Positions 10,463 through 24,871 of a stretch of 64,000 bases of DNA are shown piece after piece; the first letter of the stretch is position 1, and each line of letters starts with the position of its first letter. Source of the DNA: Daphnia pulex. Lineage: Eukaryota > Arthropoda > Branchiopoda > Diplostraca > Daphniidae. Under the pieces are notes generated by a model that had not been told where the DNA came from, made no database searches, and worked only from the letters and a program-made list of their open reading frames with translations. The position numbers and the translations under genes were made by a program. The stretch covers positions 13,256,974 through 13,320,973 of the forward strand of contig NC_060024.1 in assembly GCF_021134715.1 (NCBI RefSeq), read 5' to 3'.

Positions 10463-13400
10463 ATGGCCAGCATTTTTGTCAATTCCAGCACGAGCGCCGG
10501 CGACACTTCCGCCAATTTTTCAGCCGGAGCCGTTCTCTTGCGATTCATCCTGGATCTGGTCAAAGATCAGCGCCATCAAAGTGAAACTATCGGTCGTGAT
10601 CAAGTCATTGTGACAAACACTTCCGCAACTCCTGATGCCGACCAGGAATGGATGGCCCAGCATTTGCTGATGCCCATCTGGGCCTACCAGTCGGCCGCCG
10701 GTTATTTGATCTTCATCAGCGTCCTTGGTCTCTTCATGAACATTGTCGTCGTCCTAGTCATCATCAACGACCCTCAGGTACGTACATGTCGACTCTTCAT
10801 TTAAATCACATCATGTTTGATGTAAATATAGCAGACAGCGAGAGTTGTGTGTGTATAGAAGAGTTGTACTAGCGAGCTCAAGAGTTATTGCGCATCATCC
10901 CCTTAAGTGGTTTCCTTATTCCTTTTTCTCCCCCCCCCCTTTTATTATTTCATTAACTAGATATATCTGTCGTCGTCCTTGCGGGTCCTCGACGAACCCC
11001 GCAGAGTTCGGTTCGTTACGTCTGGCTGGGCTTAGCTCCTTGGCTCGTTAATATCTTGTTATGGCCGACGGGTTTATATTTTTAGTTTGTGAATTGCTCG
11101 AAAATGTCGGCATGTAGAGCTAGATGAGACTGTGTGTAATTATGTGTATACAGCTTTTATTACTGCGCTGCCAAACCTACTGGACAAGGGCGTATACTAC
11201 ACTCAAAAGGAAACTGTTGCACGTGTAGTTTACGGGTCCTTTTCTTGGCCATTATCCGGCTAATAGGCGTCTTTTGTCGCAGGGTGAAAGAGTGCGCCCA
11301 CACACAAAGGCCATATACTCACAAATACCGTAGAGATATACTTACTCCTGACTTTGATTCGCCTCGGCTCCTGTTTGTCAATGGAGTGTCTGCACATCAG
11401 GCGCTGTTGTATACACAAAAGGAGCTAGAGCGATCTACAGTTTCCATAGTTGATTTGTCATCGAGTGTCATCATCATAATCACAAGAGCCAACTCTTGTC
11501 ACATCCCCCGCGTCTTTCTGTTTCCTCCATCCTGTCACGTCGTGATTCTTCCTCCTACCCCCCCGTTATAGTGTCTGCTATGATAAGTGCCTGTTCCGTG
11601 CGCCCTGTGTTGTCTCTCGTCCGTAGTCTCTATCCTCCATCCCGGTCGTCGTCATATTATATATCCGCTCGATCGTTTTATTGCGTTATGTACTACGCTA
11701 GCGCGTCTCGTCTTCTTTGATTATTAGTCTTCTATCCCTTTGATATTTTGGCGTGATGCGCCAGATTCTGAGCTCCAGATTTTCACCCTGCCGGCGCCGT
11801 AATAACCAACTTTCCCGGCCGTCTATTATTTTTTTTTCTTTTTCCCCCAACAGGAAAGAAAAATAAATAACGTGCCATCATCTTTAATACAAAAGAGCTC
11901 GTCGGCCTGTGTATCAATATAACCGCGTAGTTATTTCGCCACGCTCTAGAGTCGCACGAACACTCTATAGATCATCATAAAGAGAAAAAAGGGAAAAGAA
12001 ATAGTCTTAAGAAAATAAAAGCCCATGACGCACAAAAGGAGCTTTCATGTCCCTGAAGACTATCAGCACGTCCCTGCGAATACTATTTAGACTGCGCCGC
12101 GTCGTGTGTAGATATAGTTTGGAATAATCATCTGCACTAGCGATCTACATGGTTATACATGAGGACGACAATAACTTTGGTCAAGTTCTTTCGCTCCACT
12201 CCTAGCCACTTGGCTCCTCCCCCTCTCTCTCTTGTTTAGATCATCTTTCCATTGGAGATTGTTGCAGATTTAGTCGCCCGTGTGGGGGTAGTTTGTTGAG
12301 TATATAGAGCGGCTGGCGGGCACAAACTGTGATGTTCAACAACGGAACTAGATTGGCAGAAAGAAAGTTCTGATTCTAAGTGAAACTTCATGGCGGTACT
12401 TCATTAATAATCTCTGGCAACTTTTGAACTCCCGCCGTCTTTACTTTGCGTAATCATGTTAGACAGCAGCGGGAAAGGTGCGCTAGAGTGCCTACGGGAT
12501 ATAGGCAACGCCCGCATATGCTTTCAAATGAATACAGTCTGGAATTAAATGTCTGTCTCGTTTTAAATGGGGATAATGAAATTCTTGGAAATTCTCCATT
12601 TCTTCCTTTTCTTTCTCTATTTCTCGTTTGGGAAATTTTCAATAAAGAAACTGATGTTTTATATCCATGTAGAAGTCGCCGCTGAATTGGATGTTGCTCA
12701 ATTTGGCCTGTTCCGACGGAATGATTGCCGGATTCGGGTATATTTCAATCAGTTTTTATACTTTAATCTAATAAATCGATGATGATGAAAGAATTTGATT
12801 ATTCCCAGGACGCCCATCTCGGCAGCTGCAGCTCTGCAATATAATTGGCCTTTCAGCGATGAATTGTGTGTCGCCTACGCCATGATCATGTCCACTGCAG
12901 GTGCGTCTTGAATTATTAATTTGAACAAAATTTAAATCTAATCATGTCTGGATGACGATGGGTGGATGTTGGATATGTATAGGAATCGGATCGATCACGA
13001 CATTGACGGCGCTGGCCTTGTGGCGATGTCAACTGGTCGTGTACTGCCCGGCCAAGCGGAGCGGGGCCTTCGCCAATCACCACAGCGGCGGCGGCGGCGG
13101 CGGCGGCAGCGCCAAACTGGGCCGAGTCCAGGCCGCCGTTTTGCTGACTCTCATCTGGGCCTATTCGTTGGCCGTCACTTGCCCGCCGCTATTCGGATGG
13201 GGACGCTACGACAGAGAAGCCGCCCACATCAGGTAAATAATCAATTTAATGAATAATTTCTCCCGGTTATTCGTTCGATCAAAAAGTGAAGTTGACTGTA
13301 CCGGCTGAACCCATTTTTCATTTCTCGACATACTTTGAATGATTAAGCGGCGCTAGACCCCTTTTTGTCCTCCGCCCACGAGAATGTGTCGTGGGAGTAT

Positions 13401-16270
13401 GTACCGACTCTTCAACAGTCATTTCTTTGGAAAGGGGAAAGCTAACATCCTTTCCCGTCAAATTTCTTCATCTTGAAATGTTACAGCTTGTTCATCTCGC
13501 CCATTTCTCGAGAAAGGATTCATCTCTTGAATGTCTCGTCATTTAATTGAAAAGTGTTGCCATTTGCTTCCCCAAGTGTTGCCACCACCTCAGCTTGATC
13601 GTTAGTCGTCGTCGGCAAATGGGTGAGAATAATAATGAAGGTGTGCGTTTATGGTCGTTTTTATCATTCCGTCGGGGGGTTTTCTTCTTCTTCCACATCT
13701 TCCGGGCCGTTAGAAACTTCAATCCGCGCTCGTCTTCTCCTTACGCACTCGAGTGGCGACTGTTGGCGAGACCCAAGTTGTCACGGCTTCCACACGAACG
13801 CACATTGCCGGTCGATTTCTTCTCCATCCGTTTTCTCGTCCTCATTTCTTCTTCCTTTTCCTCTTGTTATTTTAAAAAAAGACTCGCAGACCGACGCACG
13901 CCACGGGCGCCGACGTCATTATCGCCCCGCAACTCCCGGCTGGCTAAACAAGCGAACAAGTCCTTATTAAAAGGAAAAAATCTCTCGACAAAAACAAAAC
14001 AAGAGGGCCTTTATATGGTTTTCGCTTTTTTGTTTTGTTGTATGTTTTTGGTTTTTGGCTCTGCTGCCAAATCGCAAGGTTCATAATGAAGTCGTTGAGA
14101 GCCGAGGACGACCTTATCCGATTCCTGCGACAGGAAATGTTATCAGCATCTTGGGTTAGATTTTTCTTTTTTTAATGAGACCCGAGTTTGACGTCATCGG
14201 TAGGAGTCTAGGAGAAATGCAACGGTGAAAACGCGATTGATTGGTCGCAAAGTAGACAAACTGGATAACAGTCGCAAGAATTTGGCAATAATGTTTAGAG
14301 ACTTTGATCCGCTGTGACACACGTGCCGTATTGTTTTGAGTTACACGTCCGTCAGAGCGTGTGCGCTGGAAAACGGGAGGGGTGTTTTTAAGAAATGATA
14401 ATAGTCCACCTCTATACAAGTCGACGACGTCGGGTGACATACTGACATGCCACGCAGAAGGAATGTAATATCCACATCTCAATTTCGGTCGCCACCCTTT
14501 TTTAATATGACAGTTACTGCGTTACATAAAACAACTCGACTACTCCTCCATTCATATATGTCTAGAGAGAGAGACAATTTCGACGAGGAATGGCATTTCA
14601 TTCCCAGAAATAAGCGGTAATACCGTAGGGAAATGATTGAACGATGTTTCATTTTTTATTTTGACTTGTTTTATTACGTGACAAAAAAAAAAGCGGAGTG
14701 AATCGTTTCAACTTTATTATTTCCTTTCTTCTCAATGTGTTTATTGTTATGCTTATTTATCTTTTGATGTTTGAATATTTTTTTCAGCTGCTCGGTCAAC
14801 TGGGAGTCCAAGATGGCCAACAACCGGTCGTACATCCTCTACATGTTCGCCTTTGGATTATTCGTCCCCCTGGTCGTCATCATTTGCTCTTACGTCAGCA
14901 TCTTACGTGTAGTCAAAAAGGTAACCTAACAACAGCCATCATCGATCGTGTCATTGTGGAAACTAATGGAATATTCTTTCCTTTATGTTACACCTTCGGT
15001 CAAATCAACAGACGGGCAAGTTCAAGAGGTCCATGATGGTGACGTTTCAGCCGACGCCGCAACACCAAATCAGCGACCACCAAGCGAATCCGACGGCAAA
15101 GAAAATGGAACAGAAAAAAGGAAACGACGCGGCCGAGAAGCGAGTGACGGTGATGGTGGCCTGTATGGTCGGAGCCTTTATGGCCGCCTGGACTCCTTAT
15201 TCCATTCTGGCCCTCTTCGAGACTTTTATCGGAGTCGCCGGCCATTCCGGCGGACCAGGCAGGAACATGTCGAACACGACGTTTAGCCTCGACGGCCAGC
15301 AGCAATTCAACGACAACCAGCCGACGACCAGCAATGAGGCAGACGACAGCCATTTCTTTTATTATTACGTCGGAACTATTTCGCCGGCATTTGCCACCAT
15401 TCCGTCGCTCTTCGCCAAAACATCCGCCGTCCTCAATCCGCTCATCTACGGACTACTCAACACTCAGGTGAGTTTCTCAGATTTCTATCCGAAATTGCAT
15501 AACAACTTAATATTTTACGAATAATTCCTAATTTTTGTTTTTGTTTTTTTAATTATTTCCATCCTCAGTTCCGATTGGCCTGGGATAAATTTACGACGCA
15601 GCTCCTGGGTCGCCAGCACCACCAACACAATCACCGCCGCCATAAGAATAAACACCTGCGACACTTACTCAACTGCCCAAGCGGATCGCCAACGTTAAAG
15701 CCGTCGGCGTCTGTCCACCTGTCGATGAAAGATATTGTTTCCAACGAGTCGCAATCGGCTTACGTCATGCCCAACACGCACACCGGGCAGCCGGGCATCA
15801 ACTTAGCCATCAGTCCTCCCATTATGCGTTACCTCATCCAGCAACAACGGCGCCAGCCGTCAAAGTCCAGTCTCTTTGACGAACCTGAGACGTCCTTCAC
15901 CTACCAACAGCCCATCCGGATGAAACCGTGCAAGAATTCCCTGCAGGATCAGCCGGAAGAGGAGGTCATCAAGTCGGTGATGCTGCTGGCAGTCGGTTCG
16001 ATCTCCGGGAGCGTCACCAACGACAACCCGAACGAAGACTCTGCTTTCTCCCAGCAGACGTCGTTCGTCGAAGATAACACCATCGACAGCGGGTTGGTCC
16101 TTCATGGCGACACCGTCCCGTCACAGTCGCCAATTAGGCTGCCGGCAACGACCCAATCCAATCAAAACGATCGCAGAATTATCGACGATGGCGATGGCGT
16201 GGCCAATGCTGTAATAGGAGCCGACAACATCATCAGGATCAGTTACATCACGGCGTCTGTTGATTGCTGA
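10463..16270 (+). CDS. Ciliary-type opsin A (pteropsin-like), 7 exons
   Basis: Light-sensing G-protein-coupled receptor of the plasma membrane. Exons: 10463-10777, 12673-12737, 12809-12900, 12983-13232, 14788-14920, 15012-15467, 15569-16270. All introns are GT/AG and phases agree, giving 670 residues. The N-terminus has Asn-X-Ser/Thr sites and TM1 holds YLIFISVLGLFMNIVVVLVI. Cys147 and Cys242 match the conserved disulfide. Tyr150 is at the 113 position and Glu236 at the 181 position. Lys421 in FAKTSAVLNPLIYG is the retinal-binding lysine, followed by NPLIY and LNTQFR (NTQ where vertebrate ciliary opsins have NKQ). The E/DRY triad is Trp171-Arg172-Cys173. Loop 2 has seven Gly, extracellular loop 3 is about 50 residues longer than usual, and the C-tail is about 230 residues. 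The start was chosen because ATGGCC is shared by all three paralogs. Exon 2 lacks one codon present in B and C. Confidence 0.93.
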
Positions 16271-19200
16271 GCGGTTATGGCCTCATGGAATCGGAACGGG
16301 AAATTTGATGACAAACTTTATCGACAAGTTCAAAATGAGGTGAGATTACGTAGAGTTGACTATCCTGTTGTATAATCCAAAAGTTCCGTATCATTTTATT
16401 CATATCAAAGATGACCTATTTAAATATTGCATTAGTTATTATTACGACATCGGGTAATCACCCTTTTCAATTATTTCCTACAGCCACCGGAAATGTAAAT
16501 TGATCTCACACGACGCTACTTGCATAGTCTATTCCTATTGCCGAATTGATGTTTATTCATGATTCCCACGGAACCTTAAACAAATGCCCACTCTTATTAT
16601 CATGATTATTATGCAAATAATCTCAAACGTTGACGAATATTATTCTAAATTTTAAGCCGTATTATGGCAATTTGAGAAAATGTTTTCCGTAAAATAGTTG
16701 ATTCAAACGAATAACCCACTGTCATTATATTGCCCGTGTGTCTTTCCTTTCGCTTGTCAATCACAACTCACATTATCAGATTTATTATTATATTATGGTC
16801 TAGAGCATCTAGACATTTAAAAATACTACCATATCCAACATAACCCAAAAAAATTATTCTGGATGTACATATATACTTGTTAGTTGTTACAAGTGTTTTT
16901 TAAACATAGCTAAAAATTGATCACAGGGTTGTCTGTATAAATAAAACATTTTACCGGGAATTGATTCCACGTGATTTGTTTTTTTAGTTGGAAGTATTAC
17001 GGCTTCAACATTTCAGTATTCAAGATGCGCTCTACAAAGGCTTTGCTGTCTTCCTCTCCGATTGCTATTTTTGTTGAGTATTATGCTATCTACGTACATA
17101 CAACCGCATTTTCTTTTTTCAATATATATTTCCGACAGTTGTGATTGTCCATCGGGAAATCGGATTTCATTTTCTTTCTCTCCTCGAATGGGCACTGTCT
17201 GTGACAGCGCTTTATTTATCCGTTATCCGAAGGGTTTCTTTATACGGTGCAGGTTACGGTGCGGTATAGGGTCAGTGTCGGTGTTTTATACAGGTACAGG
17301 TTTTGGGGGCATACGGGAGGAAGTTGGCATTTTGGAGTTTTTGAATCGCGCGCCTAGAGGTTTCTTGTTTAACTGACAATAGATGGCTTTTGGATTGATT
17401 TGAACCGCGCGCGTCGAGCCTGGCTTGCCTCTTTACTCGCTAGATGGCACTGCGTTTGACTCCCGAATATTTTAGACCGCGCCTCCCGCCACCCCACGTC
17501 GCACTTATTTGCTCTAATCTTTTCTTTTCTTTAAAAAAAAAAGATGTTTACCAGGTTATACTTACATTTTATACACTCACGTCAGCTCTGCTCACGTGTC
17601 CACACACTCGTCGTGTGTGATGTGAAGGCAATCAGCGTAGTCAAATAGCAATGAAGGAGGACAACGGAACTAGGAGGACATAATTCGTGGCCAGCTGGTC
17701 AGTCTGATCGTTACCGTCGAGTCGCCAGACGCGGCTAGACGTATTTCCGAGTATTTCTGCTCTTGTGTTCACGTTATTTTCACAGCCCTTGATTTTTTTT
17801 TTTTTGCATTTGCCATTGCCCTCGCAGCAATGTGAGTATACATATACTACACCTTCGTCGTTAGCCAGTAGATCGATTCCACGTGTAATTCCCCCAATTT
17901 AGCGTCTTCTGAGGCATTTGACATTTTGTAATTCTCATTCGACTAGTTCACTGTGGCGACTGCAAGACCTTTGAGTTTGACTTTTTATGGAAGAGGAACA
18001 TGAACATGCATCCGGCAAATACTTGTAGACCTAAAACCTTCTTCTGAAGAAGTAACGGACAAACGCATAATGTTAGCGTTGCATTCACATTTGAGAAAAC
18101 CCAAGAAGAAAGTTACAGGTCGCAAAAATCCTGCCAATTCCATAAATAAAGCATTGGTTGCGAGGATTTACAACTTCAATAGTCGGCCTATGTACTGTAG
18201 AAACGTATAGGGAGTCACACAGGGTCGGCACGACAGCACGAACAATCCACACGTGTAGTATATAGCATCCACAGCGACTTGTATCATTCTCCTGCTGCGC
18301 AGAAATAAGAGATGGGAAGTCGCGCTGGCTTATATACAAGCGCGATTTGTTTGCCTTGATTAATATAGGAGCCAGAGCCACGAGCGGGCGACTTGTACTA
18401 CAATGCCATGCCAAAGGACGAAACTAAACAGAAATGCGTGGCCAGCAAAGTTGAATCTTTATTCTTTATTCTCGTCGCTCTTTGCTGTATATAGCACGCG
18501 CCCAGCCAAGTTTTCGCGCTCTCGATTCATTGCGTGCGATTGCGTGTTCACTCATCCATCCTTCCGCTGCGCTGTCTGTAGCCCCCGAAGCAACGGCGTC
18601 GACAGCACAGCAAGAACATTATTGCATCGCATGGATGGACCGCTGCAGCAGCTCTCTTTATAACTGTATACTGCTGGGGCGCGTGAGTTCGTCTATTATA
18701 CAAATACATCGCGGACGAGGATATGTATACCGCGGATATATAGGCTCTGCTTATAACAGCATAGACACAGCACGATGCGTGCCAACCGCCTTTACCTTTG
18801 AAGTTGCCTCCTCCCCACTTTCCTTTTTGTTGGGCAACTCATCTAGTCTTCTATGGCGCTGATCAACACAAGCACGAATATATTTCTAAAAGAGCTTCAA
18901 TTGCTGGCGGCATGATGAATTGGCCGCATGATTTGAATTTGTTTAACAGACTGAAACAGACATCAAGAATCGCGAACTCTAAACGCTACCGGTACAAATA
19001 TTATGGAAATGATGGTTAATATATATATGGTTTTAAAGATATATCCTTTTCCTGAAACTAACCATCACTTCCGGGTTGAATTTCTTCCGCTTTCTTCGCC
19101 TATCTTATTCTTCCCCAGAGATGGCACTTGGTTTTTTAAACGAGTGAAACCAACCGAATTAAACCAAGAATGTGTTTTTCAACACAATAACTTCTTTCCA

Positions 19201-22200
19201 ACGTCCAGCAGTTTCCCATCATTGGATACTGTGAATATTACAATATGCAGAAAAAAAGGGGATTTATATTTATATAAAATTGCTCTTAAGATAAACTAAT
19301 ACCCCGAGGTGTTGATACGCGTGGTTAATGCCTAATAACAGCCGTATAATCATCAGTGAATGTTTCGTCTAAAAAAGTATTAATTATAGAACGGATGGAT
19401 CCCATGCTGGTTGCTATATCGTGTTAGCTGGATCATTATATACATGTGTGAAGAGGCATTGCTGCCGAGCCCGTTTTCAAATATGTTCCATGTAAACATT
19501 CTTTTTTTTTTTTTTTTTTTCAATTTAGATCCAACCTGCCATTTTTTCATCTCAATTTCAAATCACCGGTTATTTTAATTAGAATCGCCTCTCACATGTA
19601 TAATACATGTTACCTAATTATGTTGTCATCAATTCATCATCCATATGAGGAAAATTTGAACAATCTGAAATTTATTAATTGCTTCTGCAGATTCTTGCTG
19701 CTGTAGGAAATAGAAATAGAATACTGATTAGGCTTAAATGTTGCCACGTTTTTTTTTTTTATAATAAAACCTCTCGAAGCTAGTGCAATCTGAAAGGTCT
19801 ATACGTTGTAATATAGACACAGGCTAGACAGACTGATGTGATACATTTCATTGAAAGCTAAATTAAACTGGACTTAAAGAAGCGCATATCATAAGAATGC
19901 ATTGGTGATCAACAATTCGCTGCAGCAAAGTTTCGTAACATTTTCAATGCGCACACATAATATATGATGGAGCTGATCCATTTAATACTCCTTCTCAATA
20001 ATAATGAGATAAGCCTATTCGCATCAATGAAAGTTTCGTTGGAGCTTTCATTCGCGACTCAGGCACAGCCTGCTGCTGAACCTTTGATATAGCAGATGGC
20101 ATATGGCAGTTTGAATCGCGTCGCGTGCAAAAAGATCGCTCTGAATTGAGCAAGCGAACGTGATAACCGTCGATCGATATAAACCCATCAAGAATCAACA
20201 GTATCCATGTACGCGGAAACAGCCACGTACAGCACCAGTTCATCCGCCATGCATATATAATTTAATATTTCACCCGCAAAGCTTTTCGATAGATTTGATA
20301 CCTCCATCTTTTTTTCAAGTATTTCTTCTAACTGTCATACAATTTATTGATTTCTGTGTCGAGATTCTAGACTGAAATGGAGCGAAGAACTTTTGTTCAG
20401 AATTTCCACTGAATTTTGATGAGGCTGCGCAAACTTTTCTTTTTCCGTATTACGTGCTATGTTCTTCGTCAGCATGAATCAGGGATTATTAGGCCGCTTA
20501 ATGCTCTTATCTAACGCTATAACTCTGTTAACCTTTGCCGTTTCTGCCGTCCTGCTGCACGTAGGCCACACAACCTACAGACTTATGATTCCAAAATCAC
20601 TGCGTAGGCCTATAGCCTATAGTTGTCGACCGCTTATCCTCACAATTAGCAGTCGCCTAATTATTATTGTTTCAAAAAGTTATTGGCTGCAGCATTTGAT
20701 ACGGAACAAACTTTTAAGACGCATTGATTGATTTTCAGCTGAATCATTAATTTTGTCCCGCTTCGTTTTGGTGTGCTAAAGAGTCATGACTCTTTTATGT
20801 CAGTAGAATTTTCAAATTCCTACATCGTGTAATATTGAAAATTATACTGATGTAAACTTAGGAACCGCCAAAGCACCGTTTTGGATCTTCCCGTTGAAAT
20901 TGTTCGCTAAAAAATAACTAATTAATCAAAGATGGCAAAGAAACGCCTATATACACTATATGAAACTATTTCTTTAGAAACATTCGGAGGGAGCCCTCAA
21001 AACATTTTTAAAAGTTCAGGGAGTCGAGAGACGTAGATCATTTATTATCCAAATCAAACTGAGGTACGTGGGAAGACCGTGAATTTCATCTAATATCGCC
21101 ATTATTGATGGGCGATTTACATCTGCAGACTGCAGGTCTATCTATATACCCTATATGCTGCGTTCGACAGGAAATCCAAATGGAAAACGTCGTGAGATTG
21201 AATGTTTGATGGTATATAGTGCTGAGCTCTTCCTTTCACCTCGTGTACCACCGAAAGCGCGGTACATTTGATTTTATTTGGACATGTGTAGGTAGTTTGG
21301 TAAATAAGCTTACGTATGCATCTGTTTGCCCAACTGCCTAATATCAAACTCGGGGGAAAAATGCAAAAATCTGATGAAATATACTGGACGATATACACTT
21401 TTGGTCCGATAAATCCCCGCTGACGTCATCCAACACACCACTGCATCATACAACCGATGTATATAAGCGCATTTCCTCTCCTATATATAGTAGGCTATAT
21501 GCTCTCTGTTATATAAATCAAAATCTTGTATGCAAATAATGTCTGTCTCTGTCTGTAACTGAGCCAACATGCAGGAAGCTTTCAGTTGAATTGCTGCTGT
21601 GGACTTGGCCGGGACTTGGTCGCAAACGCCGCTTCTCTCTCTTTGACTTTTGCAAAATGAAAAATTGTACACATCTTAAATAATAATGAATGTTCGTGAA
21701 TATTTGAGCGCGTGATGGCTGCGCTTGGCGATGCGTTATAATGGCTTCCGAAGTCTCTTTTATATAGACTATCCATAAAAGAAAAGGATACATGTGTATT
21801 TATTTCATACTGATGACGTTAGATAATACAGTAGAGTATGTATTATACGGCAGCACATTTTTTAGTTATTTGAAAGCCATGCGTGTTTATATACTTTCAT
21901 TCGATTGAATAGTCTCGCGTCCAATGAGTAAATATGTGATAAAGGCTATAAGATATATTTGCGGCGTGACCTTATATAGATTTATCACTTCAGATCGAAT
22001 TGAAACTATAACATGTTTGAAGGTCAATTCCCGGTCAATTCACTTTTCATGGTGGCCTTTTTTTTTTAAACAGGCGCGTGTATACTTTTTTTTAAATAAA
22101 TATATAGTAAAGCTGAGTCCGTCTCCATATAGTGTTGCTATGGTTAACAATGGCATTCCGATTGATTGACTCCGTAGGCCTATATATTCACAACAAATTG

Positions 22201-24340
22201 GCCTTTCCGGGTATTTAAGCTTGCCGTATACGAAACATTTGCATGTTGCGCACAAGGCAGGGCCTTCCTGGCGAGTGAAAAAGATCAATAGAATATATAC
22301 CTGTGTAAAGAAAAAATTTCAAATATCAACTAGCAAAAGTAAAAGTCTAATATTAAAATAAAGTTCTATATTAGTGCTGTTGTGCCGCTTTCTCTGTCAT
22401 TTTTTGGATGATTTTAATACGTAACGTTTTAGACCTCACGTGGCCTCACGTCACGTTCACGTACAAATTTAATCCGCACAGAGCAGCAACAGTGCAGCAC
22501 GTGTGGATAGTTTAACAGAGGCCGTGGCAACCAGCACTTGCTGCCACTCTGATAAGCTCCATATTATTTCGGCTTTTATATAACGTAGATATATAAAACA
22601 TAGATCCTAAAGACATCACCCTGCATCAGTGTCACGTGGAATATTTCAAATCTGATAACCCGTTGCCTCGCCGCCAATGATGTTCATGGCAAATAACATT
22701 GAGCATTGAGATATGAGTTGCTATATGGCTGTTCGCGGAATTACTCGTGATGCTCCCAAGTTATATATTAGAAAGTCGCAGACAAAGTCTTGTATATATA
22801 TAACTCTCCTGTTTATACAGATTATTCCGGCTTATAAATGCCCTATCAGACAGCACAGCAGCACAATGTCAAATAATAACAAAAGAGAGACAGACTAAAT
22901 ATATATGCTGGCGGCTGACATCCAACTGTGTGCTGTGGATGCGCTGATATTATTATTACGACGAGTCAATTTGGTGGGGAAAAAATCCACGAATTGCGAG
23001 GGCGTCCCTAGTGACAGAATGCTCTTGGTTTGCGCCTTAGCAGTCTGGTGCTGCTGCTGCTGTCTACAGCACTTTATAGCTAGCGTCAAATTGGAAACAC
23101 ATGATTGTCTCTTATATATGTGCACTTTTGAGCTCTTTATCCGAATTATAATCGCGACCGGTCCCGTTGCGTTTGCGCTGATTTAACCGCAGACAGACAG
23201 ACAAGAGTCAAAGCGAGTCAAAGAAAGAAATCTTTCCAGATGATAGCCTACATATATATATTAGATGGATCTTAAGTCATCAACGGATAATACACAACGT
23301 CGTCGAGATCTCTGAAAAGGAACAAAGAAAGACAACAACAATGAGCGCACATCATATCGTCAGAATGAAAAAGCTATACTATATTAGGAGGAATATATAT
23401 AAGGAATATAATCGTATATCTTTTATCTATGTTTTTTCTCGCTCTACAGTTGGCGCGAAAGGCTTGCGTAATGTACAACACAACGCCGAGAGAGAGAGAC
23501 TAGAGAGAGTTACACACTTGAACGAGCCCCTTGTTTTTAATGAGAGCCGTGGCCAGCAGCGTCGTCAGCATCAGCACAATATTGCGGTTGCTGATTGTCG
23601 AAAGAATCCAGCGAGTTGCATCGAATCAACTTGAGTGTATGCATACTACAGAGTTGACGAGGCTACATCGTATATAGTATAACAACACCTGATGAGACAA
23701 ATCATCAATTTTTCTTATATCTATATAAGATTCTCAAATATTTCCCAGATAATGAACCAGTCCATATTGCTGGTTGTTCTCTAGGGCCACAATGAACAAT
23801 AATTATAATATCTATACTTTGAATGTCGTCTTGAAATGATGATATGTGCAGCAAGACTATACTATAATGAACTTGGCTACTGTTTACATTTGCTGGGTAC
23901 GACAATCATGCACGCGGGTCACGAAGATCGGTGTCACACAATCAAATAAAAAAACAGATGCAAAAAGCCCGCTGCTTCTTCTTCAAAACAGCTGCTGCGC
24001 TGCCTATAATAGAAAATATTATTTGCCTGATGTTGGGTCGTATATGATAATGACTCCCCTATACAATTGCGTGTGTTGTAGCATCAGTAGTAGCGGTGGT
24101 GTGTCTGGCATCATCCTGTCTAGTCGGAGCTCGATCGAATAATGTGCGAAGAGAGAGAGAGAGAGATAGGCAGCCATCAACGATTAAAAGATTTTGGGTG
24201 CTGCGCTTCTGCGCTGAAAGCTTGTGACTTTGAAAGAAGACGACGACGACTTTTCGGTGGAGCGCTGCCATCCGGCCGGCGTATCATATCCCCGGGTATA
24301 TATACTATACGGTATATATATACGTACCATGTCGACATGT
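16271..24340. other. Intergenic between opsins A and B
   Basis: About 8 kb, AT-rich, with many short TATA-type alternations. It includes a T run at 19502-19520. No coding exon, RNA gene or full mobile element could be supported; the ORFs are short and without domains. Confidence 0.5.
16940..16945 (+). terminator. Candidate polyadenylation signal of opsin A
   Basis: First clear AATAAA after the stop codon, about 670 nt downstream. A nearer variant signal could be used instead. Confidence 0.3.
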
Positions 24341-24347
24341 TTCTTTC

Positions 24348-24385
24348 TATAAAAGCCGATCCGGCTGTCAAGGTTGACTTTAGTC
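24348..24385 (+). promoter_or_regulatory. Core promoter of opsin B
   Basis: TATAAAAGCCGATCC is followed by CTTTAGTCG with the A of TTTAGT at 24382. The block is nearly identical to the one before opsin A over about 38 nt and has the same spacing as the one before opsin C. It implies a leader of about 490 nt. Confidence 0.7.
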
Positions 24386-24680
24386 GTCCGTCCGTCTCCT
24401 GCTGGGTGAGAGAGAGAGTGATAGCGCGCATATTCGAGTGGATGATCGGCTATGAACTTTCAGTCTCTATAGACTTGGCCGTTGCTCTTTATTTGCCACA
24501 CCAGTTTCAACTCTGCCCTGCCATTTTCTCGTTAGTCTCTGTTGAGTTTGTTTTCCGAAATTATTCTGGCATCAAATTGGATGGACGAAGTATTAGAACG
24601 TTTAAGCCGACTGGCCAATTGAAGATTCGGATGTAAAGACAAAAGGTGCTCACAAATATTATTAGGTTGCATTCGTCAGG

Positions 24681-24767
24681 ATGCTGACGGCCAGCATCCA
24701 GCAAAGTGGACGGATTATTATTCGACAAATGAGTTTCGATGGCTGTGCGCGGACGCACGATCCGTGA
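24681..24767 (+). other. Upstream ORF in the opsin B leader (28 aa)
   Basis: ATG at 24681 opens a 28-residue frame ending in Asp-Pro and TGA within GATCCGTGA, the same ending as the opsin A uORF. It lies 104 nt before the opsin start. Confidence 0.35.
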
Positions 24768-24871
24768 TGGTTTCGATCGGCAACTCAACAATCTGCATGA
24801 CCTAATCAAACGCTCCGCTGATGCTTATTCCTTCATTCCGCCAACATCAGAAGATGCACAACCGGATCAGG

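Noticed and set aside
12952-13236. Reading exon 4 through its donor to give HIR at the end
   Set aside because: Splicing at CACATCAG|GTAAAT and joining to exon 5 gives HISCSVNW with the disulfide Cys correctly placed; the read-through soon meets a stop.
13547-14086. A 179-aa plus-strand ORF
   Set aside because: It lies wholly in intron 4 of opsin A, is low in complexity, overlaps another ORF and has no domain.
24821-24871. Upstream in-frame ATGs of opsin B as the start
   Set aside because: ATGGCC at 24872 matches the starts of opsins A and C; the upstream residues have no counterpart.
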